Shown: one piece after another, positions 8,619 through 15,299 of the stretch | Layout: every line of letters starts with the position of its first letter | How positions within the stretch are numbered: the first letter of the stretch is position 1 | Origin: Gemmatimonadales bacterium | GTDB lineage: Bacteria; Gemmatimonadota; Gemmatimonadetes; Gemmatimonadales; GWC2-71-9 | Assembly: GCA_030601605.1 (NCBI GenBank) | Contig: JAUVTI010000007.1 | Coordinates: forward strand, 1-29,305 | Direction of reading: 5' to 3' | DNA: 29,305 bases | Position numbers and translations under genes: made by a program | Notes under the pieces: model-generated | The model's database searches: none | What the model was told of the DNA's origin: nothing | The model's input: the letters and a program-made list of their open reading frames with translations, nothing else

Positions 8619-8634
8619 AGTGACACGCGTCACG
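8619..8634. promoter_or_regulatory. CRP/FNR-type palindrome upstream of the multiheme cytochrome
   Basis: AGTGACACGCGTCACG contains GTGA-N6-TCAC with the symmetric spacing of CRP/FNR-family sites. It lies about 145 nt before the cytochrome start and 58 nt before the hydrolase start on the other strand, so it could serve either gene. The cognate regulator is not in the window. Confidence 0.5.
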
Positions 8635-8639
8635 AGCCG

Positions 8640-8667
8640 AAAGTACCGACTGGAAAGGTACGACTGG
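8640..8667 (+). repeat. Tandem 14-bp imperfect direct repeat
   Basis: AAAGTACCGACTGG (8640-8653) is followed at once by AAAGGTACGACTGG (8654-8667). The two differ by a small shift inside the repeat. The pair sits between the CRP/FNR-like palindrome and the cytochrome gene, and may be a regulator site or promoter region. No function is established. Confidence 0.5.
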
Positions 8668-8778
8668 CCGATTGTCGCCGGGTCGGGAGAGTACGAGAAT
8701 GCTTGTGGTATTGTCGGCGCTCCGCGATTCCGCCGGACTCGTCGACGCAATGGTGCCCGAAAAGGAGGGGATGGGGAA

Positions 8779-9792
8779 ATGAAGGTTAACCGTCTGGTCG
8801 GACTTGGACTGGCAGCCGTTCTCGCGTTCGGGATCGCCGCGTGCGGTGACGACGACGGCGGGACGGTGGAGGACGACTTCCTCGTCAGTCTCCACGCCAC
8901 AGGCCAAGGCAAGATCACGTTCTACGCCGCCGAGAACGGCGGCTTCGAGCAGTACACGAGCGTCCCGTACAACGATCTGGCCTGCAAGAGCTGCCATCAG
9001 CCGCTGTGTGAGAACTGCCACGAGGTCGAGGGTGACGTACCCGCGACCGAAAAGTGCATGGCGTGCCACGGACGGCAGGGCGCCGAGGCTACTCACTACT
9101 CGGACGTGCACCGCACCGCCGGGATGGAGTGCATGGACTGCCACTCCAGCCACGAGATGCACGGCGACGGCACGCAGTACACGTCACTCTTGGATGCGGG
9201 CGCGATGGACACGGAGTGTGAGGACTGCCACACGACGCTGGCGAGCAACACCTACCACAACCAGCACAGCGCCAACATCGACTGCTCCGCCTGCCACATG
9301 CAGGGCGTCGTGACGTGCAACAACTGCCACTTCGAGTCGCAAATCGTTGACGATGTGAAGAAGGCTTACGGTCAGTTCAAGGACTGGATGTTCCTGATCA
9401 ACTTCGAGGGCAAGGTCCACGCCGCGAACTACCAGAGCGTGATGTACGAAGACGCTTCGTTCCTCGCGTTCGCACCGTTCTACGCACATTCGGTCTCCAA
9501 GAATGCCGTGACCTGCTCCAGCTGCCACAACTCGCAGGCAGTACAGGCTTACGACGCGGACGGTGAGATCCAGGTCGTGGAGTGGAACGCCGGCACGTCG
9601 GCCCTGGAGTACATGACGGGTATCATCCCGATCCCGCCGGACTACGAGACATCCATGCTGTTCGACTTCGTGGACCTCAACGGCGCAGGCGATTGGATCT
9701 TCATGGAGGCCGGGCCTGACGATTGGCAGATGCCGTTCGGCACGCCCCTGACCACGGCGCAGATGAACGATCTGATCAACATCACGCCGTAA
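8779..9792 (+). CDS. Octaheme c-type cytochrome lipoprotein
   Basis: A 337-aa exported electron-transfer protein with eight CXXCH heme-binding motifs: CKSCH, CENCH, CMACH, CMDCH, CEDCH, CSACH, CNNCH and CSSCH. The N-terminus is a lipoprotein signal with lipobox IAAC (Cys22) and an acidic CGDDD start. Seven hemes are packed in roughly residues 70-190; the eighth comes about 60 residues later, followed by a heme-free tail. Extra His residues (HYSDVHR, SHEMHG, YHNQHS) could supply distal ligands. I recognise no named family. The start is set by AAAGGAGGGG at 8761-8770; the open frame extends to 8548 but without export signal. It is monocistronic, with a hairpin after its stop. Confidence 0.9.
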   Translation: MKVNRLVGLGLAAVLAFGIAACGDDDGGTVEDDFLVSLHATGQGKITFYAAENGGFEQYTSVPYNDLACKSCHQPLCENCHEVEGDVPATEKCMACHGRQGAEATHYSDVHRTAGMECMDCHSSHEMHGDGTQYTSLLDAGAMDTECEDCHTTLASNTYHNQHSANIDCSACHMQGVVTCNNCHFESQIVDDVKKAYGQFKDWMFLINFEGKVHAANYQSVMYEDASFLAFAPFYAHSVSKNAVTCSSCHNSQAVQAYDADGEIQVVEWNAGTSALEYMTGIIPIPPDYETSMLFDFVDLNGAGDWIFMEAGPDDWQMPFGTPLTTAQMNDLINITP

Positions 9793-9802
9793 CGCAGGAG
9801 AG

Positions 9803-9827
9803 GTTCCCCCAATCCCCCCGGGGGAAC
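9803..9827. terminator. Hairpin between convergent genes
   Basis: GTTCCCCC (9803-9810) pairs perfectly with GGGGGAAC (9820-9827) across a 9-nt loop, directly after the cytochrome stop and before the stop of the convergent regulator. There is no T-run on either side, so termination efficiency is uncertain. Confidence 0.5.
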
Positions 9828-9849
9828 AACGCGCGGGCGTCTGGAGTGG

Positions 9850-10548
9850 TTAAGCCAGGCGCTCGCGCACTGCGTAGAGGGCCAACTCCACGCGGTTGCG
9901 CACGCCCAGCTTGCCCATGATGCGGGCGATGTGGTTCTTGACCGTCTGCTCGCTGAGGTTGAGGCGCTGCCCGATCTCCCGGTTGCTCATGCCGTCCACC
10001 AACAAGCCGATCACCTCGAGCTCGCGGGTCGTGACCCGCTGCTGGACGGGCTTGGTGTGCGGGATGATGCTGTCCCGGAAGTACTCCGAAAGCCCAGGAC
10101 CGGCCCACACCTCGCCGGCGAGGACGGCCTTGAGCGCGTCCACCAGCCGCTCCGGTGGCGACGCCTTCGGGATGCAGCCGCGAGCCGAGTCCCTGAGCGC
10201 CAACAGACAGCATTCCTGAAGCTGCTTGAGTACGTTGTCGTCGGGCCAGTGGTCGCGTGGGCCCATCAGGAGGGAGCGCAGCGTGCACTGCTCGTCGGTG
10301 TGGTCCACCATGACGAGCACGCGGCAGTCGGGGTGCGTCTTCCCCAGCCCGGGAAGGAGCTTCTGGTCCTGGCGCCGGAAATGCTCGTCCAGGATCAGGG
10401 CATCGGGTGCGAGCTTCTCGACCGCGGGCCGCACGCCGGTGACGTCCTCGACTTGGCCGGCCACCTCGAAGTCTCCGGACTTCTCGAGGGTGGCCTGGAC
10501 GCCGATGCGGACGAACGGCTCTCCAAGGGCGATCAAAACGCTCGTCAT
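9850..10548 (-). CDS. NarL/LuxR-family response regulator with an enlarged receiver
   Basis: A 232-aa two-domain regulator. The N-terminal receiver has a phosphoacceptor candidate Asp54 (ALILDE) and a conserved Lys128 (CIPKASPPE). The C-terminal LuxR-type HTH (about 171-225) contains TTRELEVIGLLVDGMSN and SEQTVKNH. The Asp-to-Lys distance is about 74 residues against about 50 in NarL, so roughly two dozen extra residues (around 88-115) are inserted near the signalling face. I chose the ATG at 10548 because the protein then begins directly with the first receiver strand; the open frame extends 21 codons further without domain sense. A membrane HisKA protein lies 0.6 kb away, divergently transcribed, and may be its partner. 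Confidence 0.86.
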   Translation of the reverse strand: MTSVLIALGEPFVRIGVQATLEKSGDFEVAGQVEDVTGVRPAVEKLAPDALILDEHFRRQDQKLLPGLGKTHPDCRVLVMVDHTDEQCTLRSLLMGPRDHWPDDNVLKQLQECCLLALRDSARGCIPKASPPERLVDALKAVLAGEVWAGPGLSEYFRDSIIPHTKPVQQRVTTRELEVIGLLVDGMSNREIGQRLNLSEQTVKNHIARIMGKLGVRNRVELALYAVRERLA

Positions 10549-10601
10549 GGCGCCATAATATACTAGGACTCCCCCGAACCTGGACGAACGGGCCTTCATA
10601 A
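10549..10601. promoter_or_regulatory. Divergent promoter region, AT-rich island
   Basis: This 53-nt spacer between divergent genes holds an unusually AT-rich island, ATAATATACTAG at 10555-10566. On the minus strand TATTAT ends 6 nt before the regulator ATG, which would suit a leaderless transcript; on the plus strand TATACT (10559-10564) could serve the DUF402 gene. No convincing -35 boxes are seen. Confidence 0.4.
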
Positions 10602-11129
10602 ATGGTACCATCCATCAACTACGAGTACCGGCGCCCCGGCAAACCCACCACGCACTTCCAGGAGTGGCTGGTGCTGGACCGACCGGACGTGAAAGTGCTC
10701 CTGCTCGAGGAGTACGCCGGTCCGGACGTGCGCGTGGACCGCGTGCCTATTCTCGCGAGCGGCGCCCCCGTCATCTGGTACGTCTTCCCGGAAAGGTGGC
10801 ACGACATCGGGCGCTTCCACCTGGCGGACGGCACCCTCACCGGTTGGTACACCAACCTGTGCCTGCCCGTACAGATCGGGCCCGACCGCTGGGTCGGGAA
10901 CGACCTCTTCCTGGACCTGTGGCAGCCCGCCGAGGGGGAGCCCCGCTGGCTGGACGAGGACGAGCTCGACCAGGCCGTGCGCTCCCGCCTGATAGATCCC
11001 GCCACCAGGCGGCGAATCCAGAACGAGCGCACGATGATCGATCTCCAGGTAAAGCAAGACGCTTGGCCGCCGCCCATTGCCCGGGACATCGACCTGGCGC
11101 AGGCGCGCGTGCTGAAGGAGGCCCAATGA
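10602..11129 (+). CDS. DUF402 family protein
   Basis: A 175-aa soluble protein. The segment RFHLADGTLTGWYTNLCLPV (about 71-90), followed by an acidic patch WLDEDELDQAV, is typical of DUF402. Some members in Firmicutes are nucleoside tri-/diphosphatases and others are fused to ribonuclease-related domains; the reaction here cannot be assigned. Acidic residues that could bind a divalent metal are present (NDLFLDL and DEDEL). Its stop overlaps the start of the membrane HisKA gene as ATGA, so the two are translationally coupled. No Shine-Dalgarno is visible. Confidence 0.75.
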   Translation: MVPSINYEYRRPGKPTTHFQEWLVLDRPDVKVLLLEEYAGPDVRVDRVPILASGAPVIWYVFPERWHDIGRFHLADGTLTGWYTNLCLPVQIGPDRWVGNDLFLDLWQPAEGEPRWLDEDELDQAVRSRLIDPATRRRIQNERTMIDLQVKQDAWPPPIARDIDLAQARVLKEAQ

Positions 11130-11809
11130 TGTCTCTGCGCAAGAGGGTCCTTCGATCCACAGGATTGGAGCCGCTGTCACACCGACCACCTCTCAATCCG
11201 CGGTTCTGGTTCTACTCGGCCGCGGCGTTCCTTCTGCCGGTGATCATGCAGATCATCCTCCCGGAGGACCCGAGTCTCACCGACGAGCTGGTCTGGCTGG
11301 TGACGCTGGTTCCCGCATTCCTGCTGTCACTGCACTACGGGCTGCGGGGCGCGTTCGCGGCCCTGCTGATGGGTACCGTGCTCTTCGTGGTCGTGCAGCT
11401 CGTGCTGGCGCTCAACTACACCCCCGATGATTGGCGCATCACGGTCCCCATCTACATCGCATACGGCACAATCGCCATCAGCGTGGGCTCCCTCTCCGAA
11501 CAGCTGCACCGTTACTACAACCGCATTCTCCAGAATCAGCGCATGGCGGCAATCGGCGAGCTCGCAGTCACGGTCCGCCACGAGATCAACAACGCGCTCA
11601 CGGCGATAGTGGTGGAGAGCGAGCTGCTCTCAGCCGACGACGCGAGCCTGACGGAGGATCAGAAGCAGTCTGCGAAGAACATTCACTTGGGCGCGATGCG
11701 CATCGCCGACGTCGTTCGGAAGATCACACGCTTGGAGGACGCTCCCACGACGGACTATGCTGGCTCGGTCAGAATGCTGGACCTGGGATCCGCGCGGGAG
11801 ACGACTTAG
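11126..11809 (+). CDS. Membrane HisKA-domain protein lacking an ATPase domain
   Basis: A 227-aa protein with about four transmembrane helices (approximately 27-44, 54-70, 74-97 and 107-122), then a dimerisation/phosphoacceptor helix pair. The H-box is IGELAVTVRHEINNALTAI, with the expected phosphorylatable His152. The protein ends about 75 residues later with a short tail and no HATPase domain (no N, G1 or G2 boxes). The DNA downstream encodes unrelated sequence on the other strand, so this is not a simple frameshift. It could act as a phosphotransfer or scaffold protein, or be phosphorylated by another kinase. It is coupled to the DUF402 gene by an ATGA overlap and lies near a LuxR-type regulator. 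Confidence 0.8.
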   Translation: MMSLRKRVLRSTGLEPLSHRPPLNPRFWFYSAAAFLLPVIMQIILPEDPSLTDELVWLVTLVPAFLLSLHYGLRGAFAALLMGTVLFVVVQLVLALNYTPDDWRITVPIYIAYGTIAISVGSLSEQLHRYYNRILQNQRMAAIGELAVTVRHEINNALTAIVVESELLSADDASLTEDQKQSAKNIHLGAMRIADVVRKITRLEDAPTTDYAGSVRMLDLGSARETT

Positions 11810-11812
11810 CAG

Positions 11813-11941
11813 CTAGCGGATCACCACGTGGAGGACGAGGTAGAGGATTCCGCCGACGCCGGCCGCCACGGGGATCGTCAGCATCCACGCCCAGATGATC
11901 CGTCCCGCGAGTCCCCACCGCACCGCCGAGACGCGCTGAGG
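11813..11941 (-). pseudogene. C-terminal remnant of a PiT-family phosphate permease
   Basis: On the minus strand, 42 codons ending at a TAG (11813-11815) read PQRVSAVRWGLAGRIIWAWM and then LTIPVAAGVGGILYLVLHVV. This is the characteristic last segment of PiT inorganic phosphate transporters (VRW-G-A--I-WAW-LTIP, then the final transmembrane helix). No start codon or upstream PiT sequence exists; the frame runs out into unrelated residues and then into phoU in another frame. About nine tenths of the gene is missing. It lies directly downstream of phoU, where a PiT gene often sits next to a PhoU-like partner, so it looks like a deletion relic left after a different phosphate transporter took over. 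Confidence 0.7.
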
Positions 11942-11975
11942 TCGAAGAACTCTTCCTGGCGAGGTAGAAGTCGCA

Positions 11976-12662
11976 TCACTCTCGGCCGCCTCCGAGCACC
12001 GACTCGTCGTAGTAGTCCAGCTTGTGAAGCGGCATCACCACGCTGGACAGAACGTTGACCACGTGGGCGCCGATGCGCTTGTAGAACCTGGTTGCCAGCA
12101 CCAGCGCCGTGGTGGTGCGTGCACCGTGTGAGCTGTCCGCGATGCGCTGAACCAGGGCATCGCAGCGGTGGGTCAGGTCTCGCCCTTCCCGAATCAGCTC
12201 GACCGCCCGTTCCCGATCCGAACTGGCGAACACGTCGGCCGTCACTGCAAACGCCGCTTCCACCCCGGACCGGATCTCGCGGAGCTCCGCCACGATCTCG
12301 TCGTCCGGCAGGGGGCCCGCGTGAAGTTCCACGACCTCGGAGAGATTCTTGGCGTAGTCACCGATGCGCTCCACGTCCTTCACCAGGCTCATGAGGAGCA
12401 GGCTGTATGGCAGGGACGCCGTATTGCCGCGTACCGACAGATGGGCGATCACCTGTTTGCGGATTGCGCGCTCGAGCTTGTTGACCTTCACGTCCCATTT
12501 GTAGATCTGGGTTCGCTCGTCGGCGCTCGCCGCCTGCTCGAAGTAGATCTCACCGGCTTGAATCGTCTGCTCGTAGGTCAGCTTGAGCATCTGGGCGAAG
12601 TTCTCACCCATTGCTTCAAGGGGCTGACCCGAGCGGAAGATGCTGAGGAATTCGCGAAGCAT
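11976..12662 (-). CDS. PhoU-domain protein
   Basis: A 228-aa all-helical protein with PhoU-type three-helix bundles. Recognisable parts are the N-terminal helix (LEAMGENFAQMLKLTYEQT), the segment LLMSLVKDVERIGDYAKNLSE (about 89-109), whose acidic-Arg-x-Gly-Asp-Tyr pattern binds metal clusters in PhoU, and RFYKRIGAHVVNVLSSVVMP near the end as the second copy of that motif. It should act at the inner face of the membrane as a regulator of phosphate uptake. It follows the Na/Pi cotransporter by 18 nt on the same strand, so it most likely tunes that carrier rather than a Pst ABC system, which is absent here. Confidence 0.86.
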   Translation of the reverse strand: MLREFLSIFRSGQPLEAMGENFAQMLKLTYEQTIQAGEIYFEQAASADERTQIYKWDVKVNKLERAIRKQVIAHLSVRGNTASLPYSLLLMSLVKDVERIGDYAKNLSEVVELHAGPLPDDEIVAELREIRSGVEAAFAVTADVFASSDRERAVELIREGRDLTHRCDALVQRIADSSHGARTTTALVLATRFYKRIGAHVVNVLSSVVMPLHKLDYYDESVLGGGRE

Positions 12663-12680
12663 GGTTGCCTCCGGTACAGC

Positions 12681-13850
12681 CTAGAAGAGCTTGTCCAGCA
12701 CGATGAGCAGCGCCGGCAGTCCGTAGAACATGACAACTACATAGGAGAACGCCAACCTGCGCGATCGCACCGCTACGTCAGCGAGCCGCGTCGCGGCTCT
12801 GAGCGGGAGATTTCGGATCCTTGGGACCGGGTAGATGAGCAGCGTGGCGCTCATGTTGAAGCCCAGGTGCACCAGGGCGATGATGATCCCGGCCTGTGCG
12901 TTGGGGCCCGTCACTGCCAGGGCGGCGAGCAGCGCTGTGACCGTAGTCCCGAGGTTGGCCCCGATCACGATCGGGAACGCCTGCGCCAGGGTGATGAGCC
13001 CGGCACCGGCGAGCGGCACGAGTAGCGACGTGGTAATGGAGCTGGACTGCACCATCGCCGTGATGAGGAGGCCGAGGAGGATCGCGAACGGCGCCGCCTT
13101 GTGCAGCCCGCGCGACACGATGGTCTCCACGCGCGAGTGCAGGGCCTGCCGCATCACCCGCACCAACAGCATGAGCGCGATGTATATCATGACTGCGGCG
13201 GTTCCGATCAGAAGGATCGCCTGCAGCCGCTCCGAGTCTGTGATCGCGTGGATCGCACCCTTGATCGGCTCGACCGCCGCCTTCAGGCCGCTCTTGATGG
13301 GACTGTCGTACTCGAGCCCGCCGAAACCGGTCAGCAGCGAAGCCAGTGCCGTGGCGCTCTTCTGCAGGTACCCCGTCGCCATTTCCAGCGGCAGCAGGAG
13401 TATGACCGCCATGTAGTTGAAGAAGTCGTGACAAGTGGCGACCGCGAAGGCGCGGTGGAACTCCTCCTTGCGCCCCATGTACGCCAGCGAGACGAGCGTG
13501 TTGGTGACGGTGGTGCCGATGTTGGCACCCATCACCATCGGCACGGCGTTGGCGATCGGCAACGGGTTTTCCGGAGCGGCGACCAGTGCGACGATGAGCG
13601 ACGTCGTCACCGAGGAGCTCTGGACCAGCGTGGTCGCCAGGATACCGATGATGAGAGCCGTGAACGGGTTCTCGGTCGCGGCAAAGAACGTGTCGAGCGC
13701 TCCACTGCCGAGCGACTTGAACCCGTCACCCAGCGCGTTGATGCCCAGGAGAAAGATGAAAAGCAGTACGAGAATGGCGACGGCGCGAGCGAGCGGATGG
13801 CCCACGACGGTCGGGGGGATCTTGGAGATCGGCAGTACGGTGGGACTCAA
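12681..13850 (-). CDS. Na/Pi cotransporter (NptA/SLC34-like)
   Basis: A 389-aa inner-membrane protein with about nine hydrophobic segments and the inverted-repeat signature of the Na/Pi-cotransporter family. QSSSVTTS (about 77-84) and QSSSITTS (about 267-274) are the paired substrate-binding motifs, each followed by a GANIGTTVT or GANLGTTVT segment. It should import phosphate with Na+. The C-terminus lacks the PhoU-like extension found in many bacterial homologues; that role is provided by the separate phoU gene 18 nt downstream. The start is TTG at 13850; no ATG fits the N-terminal region before the first membrane helix. Confidence 0.87.
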   Translation of the reverse strand: MSPTVLPISKIPPTVVGHPLARAVAILVLLFIFLLGINALGDGFKSLGSGALDTFFAATENPFTALIIGILATTLVQSSSVTTSLIVALVAAPENPLPIANAVPMVMGANIGTTVTNTLVSLAYMGRKEEFHRAFAVATCHDFFNYMAVILLLPLEMATGYLQKSATALASLLTGFGGLEYDSPIKSGLKAAVEPIKGAIHAITDSERLQAILLIGTAAVMIYIALMLLVRVMRQALHSRVETIVSRGLHKAAPFAILLGLLITAMVQSSSITTSLLVPLAGAGLITLAQAFPIVIGANLGTTVTALLAALAVTGPNAQAGIIIALVHLGFNMSATLLIYPVPRIRNLPLRAATRLADVAVRSRRLAFSYVVVMFYGLPALLIVLDKLF

Positions 13851-13870
13851 GAGAGCGCTCTACCGTAGGG

Positions 13871-13884
13871 GTTCGAAATCGAAC
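13871..13884. promoter_or_regulatory. Inverted repeat GTTCGA-N2-TCGAAC
   Basis: A perfect 6+6-bp palindrome with a 2-nt centre, 20 nt upstream of the Na/Pi cotransporter start and 135 nt upstream of the mutasome operon. It could be an operator for the phosphate genes. It is not in the orientation of the Gram-positive SOS box (CGAAC-N4-GTTCG), so I do not call it LexA-binding. Confidence 0.4.
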
Positions 13885-13943
13885 TCCGATGAAACAACCC
13901 ATCAACCGCGGTGCAATGTCACGATTGGGTAACGGCGGTGCAA

Positions 13944-13968
13944 GGGGGTGAAACCCCTGCTTCAGGGG
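13944..13968 (+). other. Two mutually exclusive hairpins
   Basis: GGGG-TGAAA-CCCC (13945-13957; TGGAAA-type loop is TGAAA) and CCCCTG-CTT-CAGGGG (13954-13968) share the same CCCC arm, so only one can form at a time. They lie in the spacer between the phosphate genes and the mutasome operon. If transcription started further upstream than 14020 they could form an attenuator-like switch; otherwise they may only be upstream DNA structure. Confidence 0.3.
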
Positions 13969-13983
13969 CTCATCCAGCTCCAC

Positions 13984-14019
13984 TTGCAGGCGTATGTTTT
14001 CGGTGTATATTCGGTATCT
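13984..14019 (+). promoter_or_regulatory. Mutasome operon promoter with 11-bp-period direct repeat
   Basis: TTGCAG (13984-13989) and TATATT (14006-14011) with a 16-bp spacer form a plausible sigma70 promoter whose start would fall at about 14018-14020, at the ATG itself, so the first gene may be leaderless (no Shine-Dalgarno is present). TTCGGTG (13999-14005) and TTCGGTA (14010-14016) are direct repeats with an 11-bp period that straddle the -10 box. That is where a repressor such as LexA would block transcription; alphaproteobacterial LexA sites also have an 11-bp direct-repeat period. PhoB-type regulators use the same geometry, so the regulator is not settled. Confidence 0.5.
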
Positions 14020-14211
14020 ATGGCCGAAGAAACCCCGAACACGGTCCGGCGCTGGATTGCCGAAACACATGCGCTACAACGGCTTACGGAAGCAGGGCTT
14101 CACCCTGTTTCTCCGCCCGGCCCCGGCGCCTGCCCGGAGTGTGAAGTGCCGCTGGTTAACGCCTCCGGCTGCGAGTTCTGCCTGGCGTGCGGCTGGGGGA
14201 GGTGCGGGTGA
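14020..14211 (+). CDS. Zinc-ribbon micro-protein, first gene of the mutasome operon
   Basis: A 63-aa protein. The first 35 residues are a short helical part (TPNTVRRWIAETHALQ). The C-terminus CPECEVPLVNASGCEFCLAC is a four-Cys zinc ribbon (CPEC and CLAC knuckles), followed by GWGRCG. That half closely resembles the C-terminal zinc-ribbon tail of vitamin B12-dependent ribonucleotide reductases and related small proteins. Function is unknown; binding DNA or a partner protein, or redox relay through the extra Cys, is conceivable. I chose the ATG at 14020 because the promoter-like sequence lies just before it; an ATG at 13948 would put the promoter inside the gene. It precedes the radical SAM gene by 17 nt. 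Confidence 0.65.
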   Translation: MAEETPNTVRRWIAETHALQRLTEAGLHPVSPPGPGACPECEVPLVNASGCEFCLACGWGRCG

Positions 14212-14215
14212 GGTC

Positions 14216-14243
14216 GGGAAGGGGGAAGATGGAAGGGGGAAGC
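14216..14243 (+). repeat. Heptamer array (GGGAARN x4) at the radical SAM gene start
   Basis: Four 7-bp units GGGAAGG, GGGAAGA, TGGAAGG and GGGAAGC lie back to back across the start codon of the radical SAM gene; the ATG at 14229 is created inside the array. The same four-unit length recurs at 15707, at 15821 (inverted) and at 20122. The purine-rich units also act as the Shine-Dalgarno of this gene. Confidence 0.7.
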
Positions 14244-15299
14244 GTAACGATCGTGCTCGACGAGCGGCGCCGCGGCACCAAGTTCGTCGAGCTCCCGGTC
14301 AAGTCGATCATCAACTCGCCCGAGTCCACGCGAATGGACTTCTGGTCTCTCAACCCATACGTGGGGTGCGAGTTCGGGTGCAGCTACTGCTACGCGCGCT
14401 ACGCGCACCGCTACGTGGTCGAGCGCGCGCGGGACAATGGGCGCATCACGGAGCGCGAGTGCGCGGATCTGGGAAGCCCGAGCGGATTGGAGCCGTTCGA
14501 GCACCGCATCTTCATCAAGGAGCGCGAGGCGGTGCTGGCCGCGCTCGGACGCGACCTTCCCCGCATCCGACGACGCACCATGCGCGATGGCCCGCAGAGC
14601 ATCATCATCGGCAGTGCGACCGATCCCTACCAACCGGCCGAGCGCCAGTACCAGGTGACCCGCGCGGTCCTGGCCCGCCTGCGCGGCGAGCGCGGCTTCC
14701 GCATAGGCGTCATCACGAAGAGCCCCCTGGTCACGCGCGACATCACTCTGCTGCGCGATCTCGCCCGCCGGCACTGGGTCTCGGTCTACATATCGCTCGT
14801 CAGCATGGACATACGGGTGATCAAGCTGTTCGAGGCGCGCTCACCCATGCCGCACGCGAGACTCAGGGCGCTGGGACAGCTCGTACGTGGTGGAGTCCGC
14901 GCCGGCCTCATCGTGGCTCCGATCCTCCCCGGAATCACCGACACGCTGCAGCAGATCGAGGCGCTCATGCGGGCTGCTAGGGACGCGGGGGCGAAGTTCA
15001 TCGCCCCCATTCCACTCAGGCTCTACCCCGATGTGCGGCGACGCTTTCTGCCCATCGTGGAACAACACTTCCCGCGGCTCGCGCGGCGCTACCGCGCGGC
15101 CTACGACCGCACCTGGGACGCGCCCGAGAAGTACGCCGCAGCGGTCAAGCGCCGCTTCCGCCGGGTGGCAGAGCGCTACGGCATTCAGGACGATGCCGAG
15201 CAGGAGCAACCCGCCACCAGGGCCATGAACCGGGCGGCGCAGCTCAACATGTTCGACGGCTGGCCGGGCAACGTCGCACGAGGAAAGGCGCGATGCTGA
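14229..15299 (+). CDS. Radical SAM protein, PA0069/Rv2578c-like
   Basis: A 356-aa radical SAM enzyme. The cluster motif is CEFGCSYC (Cys47, Cys51, Cys54), a CxxxCxxC site for a 4Fe-4S cluster that cleaves S-adenosylmethionine. SLNPYVGCEFG before it and SATDPYQPAE (about 140) are marks of the PA0069/Rv2578c group, related to spore photoproduct lyase. The substrate is unknown; location in a translesion-synthesis operon suggests a DNA-damage role, which is inference. The ATG at 14229 lies in a purine-rich heptamer array that supplies a Shine-Dalgarno; a GTG at 14187 is an alternative. Its 3' end overlaps imuB by 7 nt. Confidence 0.85.
   Translation: MEGGSVTIVLDERRRGTKFVELPVKSIINSPESTRMDFWSLNPYVGCEFGCSYCYARYAHRYVVERARDNGRITERECADLGSPSGLEPFEHRIFIKEREAVLAALGRDLPRIRRRTMRDGPQSIIIGSATDPYQPAERQYQVTRAVLARLRGERGFRIGVITKSPLVTRDITLLRDLARRHWVSVYISLVSMDIRVIKLFEARSPMPHARLRALGQLVRGGVRAGLIVAPILPGITDTLQQIEALMRAARDAGAKFIAPIPLRLYPDVRRRFLPIVEQHFPRLARRYRAAYDRTWDAPEKYAAAVKRRFRRVAERYGIQDDAEQEQPATRAMNRAAQLNMFDGWPGNVARGKARC

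Noticed and set aside
8548..8778. N-terminal extension of the cytochrome to 8548
   Set aside because: It would hide the lipoprotein signal, and the Shine-Dalgarno AAAGGAGGGG is placed for the ATG at 8779. The region also holds the regulatory palindrome.
11810..11975. Missing HATPase domain of the HisKA protein lost by frameshift
   Set aside because: Neither plus-strand frame shows N/G boxes here; the stretch encodes the PiT remnant on the minus strand.
13871..13884. GTTCGA-N2-TCGAAC as a LexA box
   Set aside because: Half-sites are inverted relative to the Gram-positive/mycobacterial SOS box (GAAC first, GTTC second) and the site is next to the phosphate transporter.
13948..14019. Earlier ATG for the zinc-ribbon gene
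   Set aside because: The added residues look random, and the likely promoter would fall inside the gene.
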